From: Selenomonadales bacterium
GTDB taxonomy: Bacteria > Bacillota > Negativicutes > Selenomonadales > Selenomonadaceae
Length of the DNA stretch: 55,070 nucleotides
Direction: 5' to 3'
NCBI GenBank assembly: GCA_900769615.1
Contig: CAAGHH010000017.1
Span: 1 to 55,070 of the forward strand
Shown here: positions 16,473 to 24,756 of the stretch, in pieces
Layout: every line of letters begins with the position of its first letter
Numbering within the stretch: position 1 is the stretch's first letter
The notes under the pieces: model-generated
What the model was told of the DNA's origin: nothing
The model's input: the letters and a program-made list of their open reading frames with translations, nothing else
Databases searched by the model: none
Position numbers and translations under genes: made by a program

Positions 16473-17303
16473 ATGGAAGTTATTTTAGCCGATTATTTGG
16501 GCTTTTGTTATGGCGTTAAGCGTGCAATAATGATAGCCAAGGAGAATGCTTCTGCTGATGGCAACACCTGTACGCTAGGTCCGATTATTCACAATCCGCA
16601 GATGGTAGCCAGGCTGAAATCTGAGGGCGTTGGTTCGATTGATTCATTAGATGAGATGAATCAAGGTACAGTTATTATACGCTCGCATGGTGTTGGTCCT
16701 GAAGTTTATGAGGAAGTAAGCAGGCGTGGACTTACCTTTGTTGATGCGACTTGCCCGCATGTGAAAAAAGCTCAGCTTTCGGCCAAGTCATTGGTAGAGG
16801 AAGGTTATAGCGTAGTTATCATCGGGGAAAAGAAGCATCCAGAAGTTCAAAGTATATTTGAGTGGACGGGTGGTACAGCTAAGATAATTGAGACTGAAGC
16901 GGAAGTATCGCAAGTTAAGCCTTGTGCAAGGCTGGGGATTGTTTGTCAGACAACATTTTCGAGCAAACGGTTCAGTCAAATGGTATCTTTGCTCTTAGAA
17001 AAAGCCCGTGATATCAAGATATTACGAACGATTTGTACCGCAACTGATCAGCGCCAGCAGGCAGCTATTGATTTGGCCTGCAAAGTGGATATGATGCTGG
17101 TCATCGGTGGCAAAAACAGTGCTAATACCACAAGACTTGCACAGATTTGTGCTGAACATTGTAAAACTTACCATATCGAGACTGCAGCTGAGCTGCAAGA
17201 CGATTGGTTTGATAATATTGAAAAAATTGGTATTACAGCGGGCGCTTCAACGCCTGACTGGATTATCAAGGAGGTATATAAAAAGTGTCAGAACAGAGCA
17301 TGA
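16473..17303 (+). CDS. ispH: 4-hydroxy-3-methylbut-2-enyl diphosphate reductase
   Basis: IspH is the [4Fe-4S] enzyme of the last MEP-pathway step, making IPP and DMAPP. Its three cluster cysteines are at residues 12 (GFCYGVKRA), 94 (DATCPHVKK) and 188 (CTATDQRQ). The catalytic Glu and His motifs (IIHNPQ, RSHGVGP, GGKNSANTTRL) are also present. It is 276 residues, with no fused S1 domain; in several clostridia IspH is fused to ribosomal protein S1, and here rpsA overlaps its 3' end by 19 bases instead. Confidence 0.96.
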   Translation: MEVILADYLGFCYGVKRAIMIAKENASADGNTCTLGPIIHNPQMVARLKSEGVGSIDSLDEMNQGTVIIRSHGVGPEVYEEVSRRGLTFVDATCPHVKKAQLSAKSLVEEGYSVVIIGEKKHPEVQSIFEWTGGTAKIIETEAEVSQVKPCARLGIVCQTTFSSKRFSQMVSLLLEKARDIKILRTICTATDQRQQAAIDLACKVDMMLVIGGKNSANTTRLAQICAEHCKTYHIETAAELQDDWFDNIEKIGITAGASTPDWIIKEVYKKCQNRA

Positions 17304-18349
17304 AAGAATTATTGGAACAGGAAGAAAACGCAATGCCGGATATCGAGGAACGTACTGTAGTAGAAGGTACTGTTGTTCAGGTTTCCCGCGATGAGGCTTA
17401 CGTTGATATCGGTTACAAGCAGGAAATTGCAATTCCGAAAAAAGAGCTTGCTTATCCGGCTCCAGAGTCCGCTGAGGATGTAGTAAAAGTCGGTGACAAG
17501 ATTGATGTATATGTTGTTTCCCTCGGCGGTGACAATGGCGGACTTCTTTCCAAAGTAAAGGCTGACCGTATGGTAGCTTGGAAAGAGATGGAAAAACTTA
17601 AGGATGAAGGCAAAACGGTTGAAGCTCAGGTTAATCAGGTTGTTAAAGGTGGCTTAGTTGCTTCCGTTAATGGTCTGCGTGGCTTTATCCCGGCTTCCCA
17701 GATGGAATTGCATTTTGTTAAAGATCTGTCGGTTTATGTTGGACAGACGGTTGAATGCGAAATCATCGAAATCGATGTTCACAAGCAGCGCTTAGTTCTT
17801 TCCCGTCGTAAGCTCCTTGAAGCTGCTCGGGCAGAAAAAGAAGACGAAGTATTCTCCACGCTTGAGGCTGGCGCTACGGTAGAAGGTACGGTTAAACGCA
17901 TCGTTGATTATGGTGCTTTCATTGATATCGGTGGCGTAGATGGTCTGGCTCATATCTCTGATTTAGCTTGGCATCGCGTAAAACATCCATCGGATGTTTT
18001 GGAAGTTGGTCAGAAACTCGACGTATATGTTAAGAGCGTTGATAAAGATGCAAAACGTATCTCCTTGTCAGTAAAAGATACTATGCCTGATCCATGGCTG
18101 GAAAGTGCTAAAAAGTATCATGAAGGTGATATCATTGAAGGCAAGGTTATAAAACTTACTGACTTTGGTGCTTTCATGGAAATCGAGGAAGGCTTTGATG
18201 GTCTTATCCCGATGGGCGAATTAGCTGATAAGCGCATTGAACGTGCTGATGAAGCTGTTCATGTTGGTGATGAAGTTAAGGTTAAAGTTTTGCGTATTGA
18301 CACGAATCGCAAACGTATTTCCCTCTCCATCACGAAAGCAAATGACTGA
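17285..18349 (+). CDS. rpsA: 30S ribosomal protein S1 (four S1 domains)
   Basis: The 354-residue protein has four S1 RNA-binding domains at about 24-93, 107-175, 194-264 and 280-350; the last two are the most canonical (VDYGAFIDIGGVDGLAHIS, LTDFGAFMEIEEGFDGLIP). S1 binds mRNA leaders on the 30S subunit. Six domains are usual in Proteobacteria, and four or fewer in Bacillota. The GTG at 17285 follows AAGGAGG (17268-17274), inside ispH, so translation is likely coupled. Codon use is more biased than in neighbouring genes, as expected for a highly expressed protein. Confidence 0.94.
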   Translation: MSEQSMKELLEQEENAMPDIEERTVVEGTVVQVSRDEAYVDIGYKQEIAIPKKELAYPAPESAEDVVKVGDKIDVYVVSLGGDNGGLLSKVKADRMVAWKEMEKLKDEGKTVEAQVNQVVKGGLVASVNGLRGFIPASQMELHFVKDLSVYVGQTVECEIIEIDVHKQRLVLSRRKLLEAARAEKEDEVFSTLEAGATVEGTVKRIVDYGAFIDIGGVDGLAHISDLAWHRVKHPSDVLEVGQKLDVYVKSVDKDAKRISLSVKDTMPDPWLESAKKYHEGDIIEGKVIKLTDFGAFMEIEEGFDGLIPMGELADKRIERADEAVHVGDEVKVKVLRIDTNRKRISLSITKAND

Positions 18350-18381
18350 TTCAGGGATCTAAATTAGATAATTAACTCAGA

Positions 18382-18414
18382 GGAGTGATGATGAAAGCAT
18401 CACTCCTTTGTTTT
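18382..18414 (+). terminator. Intrinsic terminator after rpsA
   Basis: GGAGTGATG / CATCACTCC (18382-18390 with 18398-18406), 7-base loop, followed by TTTGTTTT. Confidence 0.88.
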
Positions 18415-18443
18415 AATGCATATTAAATAGAAAGAGAATTTGT

Positions 18444-19850
18444 ATGAGCAAAGAGTATGCAGGCGTTATTTTGCGGGTTAATCCTGGCAGCCTGGCTGAA
18501 GAATTAGAACTTGTGCCTGGTGATAAAATTCTTGCCATAAATGATATGAAGCTGCGCGACATCATCGATTTAAGCTTTGCTATGGCTGATGAAGAAATTG
18601 ATTTGCTGGTAGAGCATACGGATGGTGAGCGGGAGGTTATATCCTTTGATAAAGATTTTGATGAAGAATTAGGGGTAGAGTTTGAAGCGGCTGTATTTGA
18701 TGGTATCAGAAAATGTGCTAACAACTGCTATTTCTGTTTTGTCAATATGATTGCTCCTGATATGCGGGCTAGCCTTTCCATTAAAGATGATGACTATAGA
18801 TTGTCATTTTTGTATGGCAATTTTGTAACTATGACCAATATGGGACCGCGTGATTTTCAGCGAATTGAACAGTATCATTTATCGCCGCTTTATGTTTCCG
18901 TGCAGTGTATGAATCCAGAGCTTAGAGCTCAAATGCTTCGCTGCAAGGGCGCAGCTAAAATTGCTGAGCAGCTTGATAAGTTGGAACAGGCTGGCGCACA
19001 ATATCATACGCAGGTGGTTCTTTGTGCCGGTTTAAATGATGGCGCTGAGCTTGAGCGTACGATAAGGGAACTTTTAGCCAGACGTCCGCATGTTTTATCA
19101 CTTGCTATTGTGCCAGTAGGCATAACCAAATTCCGTGATGATCCATTTCCTTTGCGGCAATTTGATGAAAAAAGTGCGGCTAAGGTAATAGCTGAGGTAG
19201 AAAAATGGCAGCGGCAAATGCAGCAGGAAATTGGCAAGACATTTATTTATTTAGGTGATGAGTTTTATTTTTTAGCCAACAGGGAAGTACCACCCACAGA
19301 ATTTTATGATGGCTTTCCTCAGCTAGATAACGGCATCGGCTTAACTCGCAGTTTTATCAATGATTGGGAACTTGCGAGTAAAGAATCGAGGGAGGTGCTC
19401 GCCTATGATGAGCCAGTGTATATAGATATTGTGACTGGTACAGCCGTGGCACCGGTTATGCGGCAGCTGGCAGAATCACTTAATAAGAAAAACTTGCATA
19501 TTCGTCTGGTTCCAGTAGCTAACGAACGCTTTGGTCATACGGTTAATGTATCGGGGCTTTTGACAGCACGGGATATAATAAATAAATTAAATTCATTAAA
19601 CCCTGAGTTTAAACGGACAGGAATATTGATACCAGAGTCAGCCCTGCGTTCTGGGGAGGATGTTTTTCTGGATGATATGACGCTGGCTGATTTCAGGTCG
19701 GAATTTCCTGATGTCAGGGTAGAACCGGTCCAAAGTGGCAGTGATTACTATCAGGCACTTACGAGCTGGAATAGCTATCATAAAAAGCGCAATGGCGAAA
19801 CGGCTTACACTTGGCAGAGTAATGCTGGCTATACTAAAAATATTGATTAA
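18444..19850 (+). CDS. DUF512 PDZ/radical-SAM-like protein
   Basis: The 468-residue protein has an N-terminal PDZ-like domain (GVILRVNPGSLAEELELVPGDK, about 5-60), a CxxxCxxC iron-sulfur motif KCANNCYFCF near residue 92, a TIM-barrel-like centre, and the C-terminal DUF512 region (GTAVAPVM, LTARDIINKL). The Cys pattern is that of radical SAM enzymes. The function is unknown in the literature I can recall. The gene is very often next to der in clostridia and Negativicutes, as here, which hints at a ribosome or RNA role but is only an association. Confidence 0.88.
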   Translation: MSKEYAGVILRVNPGSLAEELELVPGDKILAINDMKLRDIIDLSFAMADEEIDLLVEHTDGEREVISFDKDFDEELGVEFEAAVFDGIRKCANNCYFCFVNMIAPDMRASLSIKDDDYRLSFLYGNFVTMTNMGPRDFQRIEQYHLSPLYVSVQCMNPELRAQMLRCKGAAKIAEQLDKLEQAGAQYHTQVVLCAGLNDGAELERTIRELLARRPHVLSLAIVPVGITKFRDDPFPLRQFDEKSAAKVIAEVEKWQRQMQQEIGKTFIYLGDEFYFLANREVPPTEFYDGFPQLDNGIGLTRSFINDWELASKESREVLAYDEPVYIDIVTGTAVAPVMRQLAESLNKKNLHIRLVPVANERFGHTVNVSGLLTARDIINKLNSLNPEFKRTGILIPESALRSGEDVFLDDMTLADFRSEFPDVRVEPVQSGSDYYQALTSWNSYHKKRNGETAYTWQSNAGYTKNID

Positions 19851-19906
19851 GCTAGCTTAGAGGTTAATTTTAAATAAAAAACAATAAACAGAAAGAAGGT
19901 ATTAGC

Positions 19907-21235
19907 ATGAGTAAACCAATAGTTGCAATTGTTGGCCGCCCAAATGTGGGCAAATCAACCCTATTTAATCAGATTGGCAAGAAAAGAGTTTCTATTGTTG
20001 ATGATATGCCAGGTGTTACTCGCGATCGTATTTATCTTGATGCCGAATGGCTAAATAAGGAATTTACTATGATTGACACCGGCGGTATTGAGTTCGATGA
20101 AAGCAATCACATTTTATATTCCATGCGCCAGCAGGCAGAAATTGCTATGGACGAAGCAGATGTAATATTGTTTTTAGTAGATGGTCGGGCTGGTTTAACT
20201 ACTTCTGATGAAGAGGTAGCAAAAATTTTGCGTCGGACTAAAAAACCAGTAGTGCTGGCTGTAAATAAAATTGACAGTCCACAGCTTGAAGCTAATATAT
20301 ATGAATTTTATAGCTTAGGACTGGGTGATCCGATTCCTTTATCGGCCACTAATGTTATGAACCTTGGTGATCTGCTGGATGCAGTCGTGGCAGCTTTTCC
20401 TGAGCATCAGGCGGAAGAAAAAGATGAAGATGAAATCAGTATAGCAGTTATTGGCCGGCCAAATGTTGGTAAATCGTCACTGGTTAATCAGCTTTTAGGT
20501 GAAGAACGGGTCATAGTAAGTGATGTTGCTGGTACGACCCGTGATGCTATTGATACGCACTTTGTCAAAGATGATATGAAATTTATGCTTATCGATACTG
20601 CGGGCATGCGCAGACGGGGCAAGATTGATGAGCCAGTAGAACGCTACAGTGTTATGCGCTCCTTAAGAGCAGTTGACAGAGCCGATGTTGTTTTGCTGCT
20701 GATAAATGCTTTTGAGGGTATAACGGAGCAAGATAAAAAAATCGCTGGTTATGCGCATGAATCAGGCAAAGGCGTAGTCATTGTAGTTAATAAATGGGAT
20801 ATTTTCCCGGACAAAACAGATAAATCCACCTTGGAATTTACTGAAAAACTGCGGGAAGAAATTGGTTTTTTACAATATGCGCCAATTTTGTATGCGTCAG
20901 CGCTTACTGGTCAGCGAGTAGCGAGAGTAACTGAATTAGTAAAATATGTAGCGGAGCAGCAGTCGATGCGGATAAAAACCAGTGTTTTAAATGAGCTCAT
21001 CCGTGATGCGGTTTCGATAAATCCGCCACCAATGCATCGCGGACGCCGGTTAAAGATTCTCTTTATGACACAAGCTGATATTAAACCGCCCAAGTTCATA
21101 ATTTTTGTCAATGACCCTGACTTAATGCATTTTTCGTATTTACGTTTTATTGAAAACCGTTTGCGGGAAATGTATGGTTTTGAAGGAACTCCAATAAGGC
21201 TTATTGTTCGTGCTCGTGATGAGGAGGATGAGTAA
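19907..21235 (+). CDS. der: Ribosome-assembly GTPase Der (EngA)
   Basis: Der carries two tandem GTPase domains and a C-terminal KH-like domain and acts in 50S assembly. Both P-loops are visible (VGRPNVGKSTLFNQI near residue 8 and IGRPNVGKSSLVNQL near 182), with G3 motifs DTGGIEF and DTAGMRR and G4 motifs NKID and NKWD. The KH-like part starts about 350 and contains INPPPMHRGRRLKI. Length is 442 residues, as usual. AAAGAAGG precedes the ATG. plsY follows after 2 bases. Confidence 0.97.
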   Translation: MSKPIVAIVGRPNVGKSTLFNQIGKKRVSIVDDMPGVTRDRIYLDAEWLNKEFTMIDTGGIEFDESNHILYSMRQQAEIAMDEADVILFLVDGRAGLTTSDEEVAKILRRTKKPVVLAVNKIDSPQLEANIYEFYSLGLGDPIPLSATNVMNLGDLLDAVVAAFPEHQAEEKDEDEISIAVIGRPNVGKSSLVNQLLGEERVIVSDVAGTTRDAIDTHFVKDDMKFMLIDTAGMRRRGKIDEPVERYSVMRSLRAVDRADVVLLLINAFEGITEQDKKIAGYAHESGKGVVIVVNKWDIFPDKTDKSTLEFTEKLREEIGFLQYAPILYASALTGQRVARVTELVKYVAEQQSMRIKTSVLNELIRDAVSINPPPMHRGRRLKILFMTQADIKPPKFIIFVNDPDLMHFSYLRFIENRLREMYGFEGTPIRLIVRARDEEDE

Positions 21236-21237
21236 TA

Positions 21238-21834
21238 ATGCAATCAGTGGCAATTGCCTGCATCGTTGCTTATTTGTTAGGTTCGATACCTAATGGTCTG
21301 GTATTTGGCAAGCTTATCTGGCAGGTGGATTTGCGGGAACATGGCAGTCACAATATTGGTGCTACTAATGCATGGCGCACTTTAGGCAAGGGACCAGGCT
21401 TTTTGATATTTTTGCTGGATTTTTTCAAGGGCTTTATCAGTGTCTGGCTGGGTTCAGTACTGGCAGGAACCCCGATGGCAATGGTGCTGGCAGGAATATG
21501 TGCGATAATTGGACATTCCTGTTCGGTGTTTTTAAAGTTTAAAGGTGGCAAAGGGGTAGCTACTGGTTTAGGTGTTATTGTTATGCTCATGCCTTTGCCA
21601 GCACTTATCGTTTTTGCGGTGTGGCTTTTAATCGTTAAAATAAGCGGCTATGTTTCGCTAGGCTCGATTATAGCAGCGGCTTTAGTACCAATTTTAGCTT
21701 GGCTGCAAGGTTATGCTATGGAATATACCGTTTTTGGTCTTTTAGCAGCTGCCTTTGTTATTGTCAGGCACAAAGCTAATATTATTCGTCTGCTGAATGG
21801 CAGTGAGAGTAAAATAAAAGCTGGTCATCGTTGA
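21238..21834 (+). CDS. plsY: Acyl-phosphate:glycerol-3-phosphate acyltransferase
   Basis: PlsY is an integral membrane enzyme that begins phospholipid synthesis with acyl phosphate. The 198-residue protein has about five hydrophobic segments and the conserved loops GSIPNGLVFGKL, GSHNIGATNAWRTLG and FKGGKGVATGLG. It follows der directly, a widespread pairing. A strong terminator follows. Confidence 0.95.
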   Translation: MQSVAIACIVAYLLGSIPNGLVFGKLIWQVDLREHGSHNIGATNAWRTLGKGPGFLIFLLDFFKGFISVWLGSVLAGTPMAMVLAGICAIIGHSCSVFLKFKGGKGVATGLGVIVMLMPLPALIVFAVWLLIVKISGYVSLGSIIAAALVPILAWLQGYAMEYTVFGLLAAAFVIVRHKANIIRLLNGSESKIKAGHR

Positions 21835-21841
21835 CACTTCG

Positions 21842-21874
21842 GAGGTGGTTTAATTAAAAAACCGCCTCTTTTTT
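21842..21874 (+). terminator. Intrinsic terminator after plsY
   Basis: GAGGTGGTTT / AAACCGCCTC (one G-U pair) with a 6-T tail, in the intergenic region before the ACT-hom-thrB operon. Confidence 0.87.
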
Positions 21875-21906
21875 ACTAATATGAATGGACATTTGGTAAT
21901 TTTCTA

Positions 21907-21936
21907 TTGGCATAGGTTCACTGTTTGTGGTATACT
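21907..21936 (+). promoter_or_regulatory. Predicted promoter of the ACT-hom-thrB operon
   Basis: TTGGCA (21907-21912), 18-base spacer, TATACT (21931-21936). No T-box or riboswitch was recognised in the short leader before the ATG at 21978. Confidence 0.6.
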
Positions 21937-21977
21937 ATCTTTTGTGAGTAGAAAACTATCCATTGGAGGCGTAATAT

Positions 21978-22424
21978 ATGAATGAACAAAAAAGTGGCTT
22001 CTTTTTAGTCCGTGAGGAGATTTTGCCAGAAGCTATCAAAAAAACGATTAAAGTCAAAGAGATGCTCAAACGTGGTGACGCACGTACCATCAATGAAGCG
22101 GTTGAGAAAATGGAGCTTTCGCGCAGTGCTTACTATAAATACAAGGATTATGTTTTCCCGTTTTATGAAGCCAGTCAGAATAAGATTGTGACATTGACTT
22201 TCCTGCTCGAGCACAAAAAAGGGGTGCTGTCCAGCGTCTTAAATACGATTTCTTCAGATTCAGGCAGTGTCATGACCATAAATCAGGGTATTCCTTTGCA
22301 AGGCGTAGCTAATGCTACTGTATCTATTGAAACAGCTAACTTATCGGTTGACCTTGAGGCTTTGCTCGATAAGCTTCGCATGGTTGATGGTGTTAAACGG
22401 TTGGAAGTATTGGGACAGTCTTGA
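21978..22424 (+). CDS. ACT-domain protein (PheB/UPF0735 type)
   Basis: The 148-residue protein has an N-terminal helical part that looks like a helix-turn-helix (RTINEAVEKMELSRSAYYKY, about 37-56) and a C-terminal ACT domain (LTFLLEHKKGVLSSVLNTIS onward). ACT domains bind amino acids. The family is called PheB or UPF0735, and its exact role is unproven. It is the first gene of an operon with hom and thrB, so sensing an aspartate-family amino acid is a reasonable inference. GGAGG precedes the ATG. Confidence 0.88.
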   Translation: MNEQKSGFFLVREEILPEAIKKTIKVKEMLKRGDARTINEAVEKMELSRSAYYKYKDYVFPFYEASQNKIVTLTFLLEHKKGVLSSVLNTISSDSGSVMTINQGIPLQGVANATVSIETANLSVDLEALLDKLRMVDGVKRLEVLGQS

Positions 22425-22442
22425 TAAAGGAAGGTGTGTCGA

Positions 22443-23750
22443 ATGCAAAAGGTTGTAAATATAGGATTATTGGGCTCCGGAACTGTTGGCTCAGGCGTTA
22501 TTAAAGTGCTTGAGATGAATCAGCGGCAGATTACTGAACGCGTCGGCGCACAAATTAAGTTAAAAACTGTATTAGTCCGTGATACTAGTAAACAGCGGCC
22601 GCAGCTGGCAAATTATCAGGTTACGGCAGATATCAATGATATTATAAATGATCCTGAAATAGATGTAGTTGTTGAACTTATGGGCGGTTTGCATCCGGCT
22701 CGTGAGTATATGCTGCAAGCAATGGAAGCCGGCAAGAATGTAGTTACCGCTAACAAAGATGTAGTGGCGCAGTTTGGCAAAGATATGTTTGCTATGGCAG
22801 AAAAACATGATGTTGATTTTCTGTTTGAAGCTAGTGTAGGTGGCGGTATACCGATAATCACGCCATTAAAGCAAAGTTTGACGGCAAATCGCATTACAGA
22901 GATTATGGGCATTGTCAATGGTACGACTAATTATATGCTGACCAAGATGACTGAAGGTGGCAGCACGTATGATGATGTATTAAAAGAAGCTCAGGAAAAA
23001 GGCTATGCTGAGGCTAATCCGTCAGCCGATGTTGATGGCTTAGATGCTGCCCGTAAAGCAGCGATATTAGCCTCGCTGGCATTTAACACAAGAGTAGAGC
23101 TGAAAGACGTTTCGGTTGAAGGCATAACCAAAATAACGCCGGATGATATAGATTATGCTAAGAACCTTGGTTATGTCGTAAAGCTTTTAGCAGTAGGCAA
23201 GGATTCAGCTGAAAATGGCGTTGATGTCAGAGTTCATCCAGTATTTTTGCCGAAATCACATCCGTTAGCTTCGGTTAATGGTGTCTTTAATGCGATTTAT
23301 GTTCGTGGCAATGCTATTGGCGAAGCAATGTTTTATGGTCAGGGAGCAGGCTCATTGCCGACAGCTTCGGCAGTGGTTTCAGATATCATTGATACGGCAC
23401 GTGATATTTGTAATGATACTTTTGGTCGGGTTCGCTGTACTTGCTATGAGCATAAAGTTCTTTGTCCGCTTGAAGCAACGGAGTCATCGTATTATGTAAG
23501 GCTGCTTGTTAATGATAAACCGGGAGTGCTGGGTTATGTAGCTACTGCCTTTGGTGATGCAGGTGTCAGCCTTAAGTCGGTTATTCAGACTAAGCGGAAT
23601 TTTATCGATAATACTGAGTATGCGGAAATAGTTGCCATTACGCATGTTGTGAAGCATGCTTGCATCGAAAAGGCTATTGAGGTACTTAATAATTTAGCCG
23701 TGGTTGATAAAATTCGCAATGTGATTCGCGTGGAGAAGGAACGGGGGTAA
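22443..23750 (+). CDS. hom: Homoserine dehydrogenase
   Basis: Hom reduces aspartate semialdehyde to homoserine with NAD(P)H. The 435-residue protein begins with the Rossmann motif IGLLGSGTVGSGVIKVL, has VTANKDVVAQFG and GIVNGTTNYMLTKM, a catalytic segment with EANPSADVDGLDAARK, and a C-terminal ACT domain (LLVNDKPGVLGYVATAFGD) for feedback control, usually by threonine. The ATG at 22443 follows AAGGAAGG; a GTG at 22434 overlaps that site. thrB follows after 4 bases. Confidence 0.96.
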   Translation: MQKVVNIGLLGSGTVGSGVIKVLEMNQRQITERVGAQIKLKTVLVRDTSKQRPQLANYQVTADINDIINDPEIDVVVELMGGLHPAREYMLQAMEAGKNVVTANKDVVAQFGKDMFAMAEKHDVDFLFEASVGGGIPIITPLKQSLTANRITEIMGIVNGTTNYMLTKMTEGGSTYDDVLKEAQEKGYAEANPSADVDGLDAARKAAILASLAFNTRVELKDVSVEGITKITPDDIDYAKNLGYVVKLLAVGKDSAENGVDVRVHPVFLPKSHPLASVNGVFNAIYVRGNAIGEAMFYGQGAGSLPTASAVVSDIIDTARDICNDTFGRVRCTCYEHKVLCPLEATESSYYVRLLVNDKPGVLGYVATAFGDAGVSLKSVIQTKRNFIDNTEYAEIVAITHVVKHACIEKAIEVLNNLAVVDKIRNVIRVEKERG

Positions 23751-23754
23751 TACT

Positions 23755-24687
23755 ATGTCAGAACAAAGTATTTGTATCCGTGTTCCAGGTACTAGTGCTA
23801 ATTGCGGTCCGGGTTTTGATTCTATCGGTTTAGCGTGTACAGTTTATAATGACTTAGAATTAAGCTTAAAGCGTGAACCAGGGCTTAGTATAGAAGTCAC
23901 TGGAGAAGGTGCCCAAAATATTCCCTGTGACAGTCGTAATATAGTTTGGCGTTCAGTGCAATACCTTTTGCGCAAGGCGGGTAAGGATAAGGAATATCCA
24001 GGTGCTGCTATCCGTATGGAAAATCATGTGCCGTTGTCGCGTGGCCTTGGCAGCAGTGCAACTGCTATCGTATCGGGGCTAAAGGCTGCTAATGTATTGA
24101 TTGGCAATCGGTTTAATCGGCGGGAACTTTTGCAGTTTGCTACTGACATAGAGGGGCATCCTGATAATGTAGCACCGGCAATATTCGGCGGTTTTACGAT
24201 AAGCACGGTAACTGATGGCGATGTGGAATGTTTTTATTTTCGACCAAAATTTAATTTGAAATTGGTAGTAGCAGTGCCGGATTTTCCTTTGGCAACGAAA
24301 AAAGCGCGAGCTGTGCTGCCAGCTGTAGTACCAATGCAGGATGCAGTAAGTAATATCGGTCGGGCGGCTATGATGGTAGCGGCTTTGTGCAGGGGAAATG
24401 AAAAATTTCTCAAAAATGTTTTTGCTGATAAATTACATCAGCCGTACAGGGCAGAGCTTATTCCTGGTATGTATGATGTCTTTGCGGCAGCCCGCCAGGC
24501 GGGAGCGCTAGGTGCTAGTCTTAGTGGTGCCGGGCCTTGCCTTATTGCCTACGTGCTGGAAAGAAAGAATGTTGCTGATAAAGTCGGCAAAGCTATGCAA
24601 CGTGCATTTAGTAAGCATTCGGTTAATGCCAAGATAATGATCATGGATCTTGATACTAGAGGAGCACATGTTGTAAATAAGCATTGA
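23755..24687 (+). CDS. thrB: Homoserine kinase
   Basis: This 310-residue GHMP kinase phosphorylates homoserine for threonine synthesis. Motif 1 is RVPGTSANCGPGFDSIGLA, the ATP-binding loop is PLSRGLGSSATAIVSGL, and the C-terminal motif is GASLSGAGPCLIAY. The ribosome site GGGGG lies in the hom 3' end. A terminator follows. No thrC is seen in the window. Confidence 0.96.
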   Translation: MSEQSICIRVPGTSANCGPGFDSIGLACTVYNDLELSLKREPGLSIEVTGEGAQNIPCDSRNIVWRSVQYLLRKAGKDKEYPGAAIRMENHVPLSRGLGSSATAIVSGLKAANVLIGNRFNRRELLQFATDIEGHPDNVAPAIFGGFTISTVTDGDVECFYFRPKFNLKLVVAVPDFPLATKKARAVLPAVVPMQDAVSNIGRAAMMVAALCRGNEKFLKNVFADKLHQPYRAELIPGMYDVFAAARQAGALGASLSGAGPCLIAYVLERKNVADKVGKAMQRAFSKHSVNAKIMIMDLDTRGAHVVNKH

Positions 24688-24689
24688 AT

Positions 24690-24733
24690 AAAACCGTCCT
24701 TTGAAACATTGCTTTTTAAAGGACGGTTTTGCT
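24690..24733 (+). terminator. Intrinsic terminator after thrB
   Basis: Perfect 13-bp stem AAAACCGTCCTTT / AAAGGACGGTTTT (24690-24702 with 24718-24730), ending in TTTT. Confidence 0.85.
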
Positions 24734-24756
24734 ATACAGAAAATTTGAGGTATGAG

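Noticed and set aside
21937..21977. T-box or other amino-acid riboswitch before the ACT-hom-thrB operon
   Set aside because: Only about 35 bases lie between predicted transcription start and ATG, too short for such an element.
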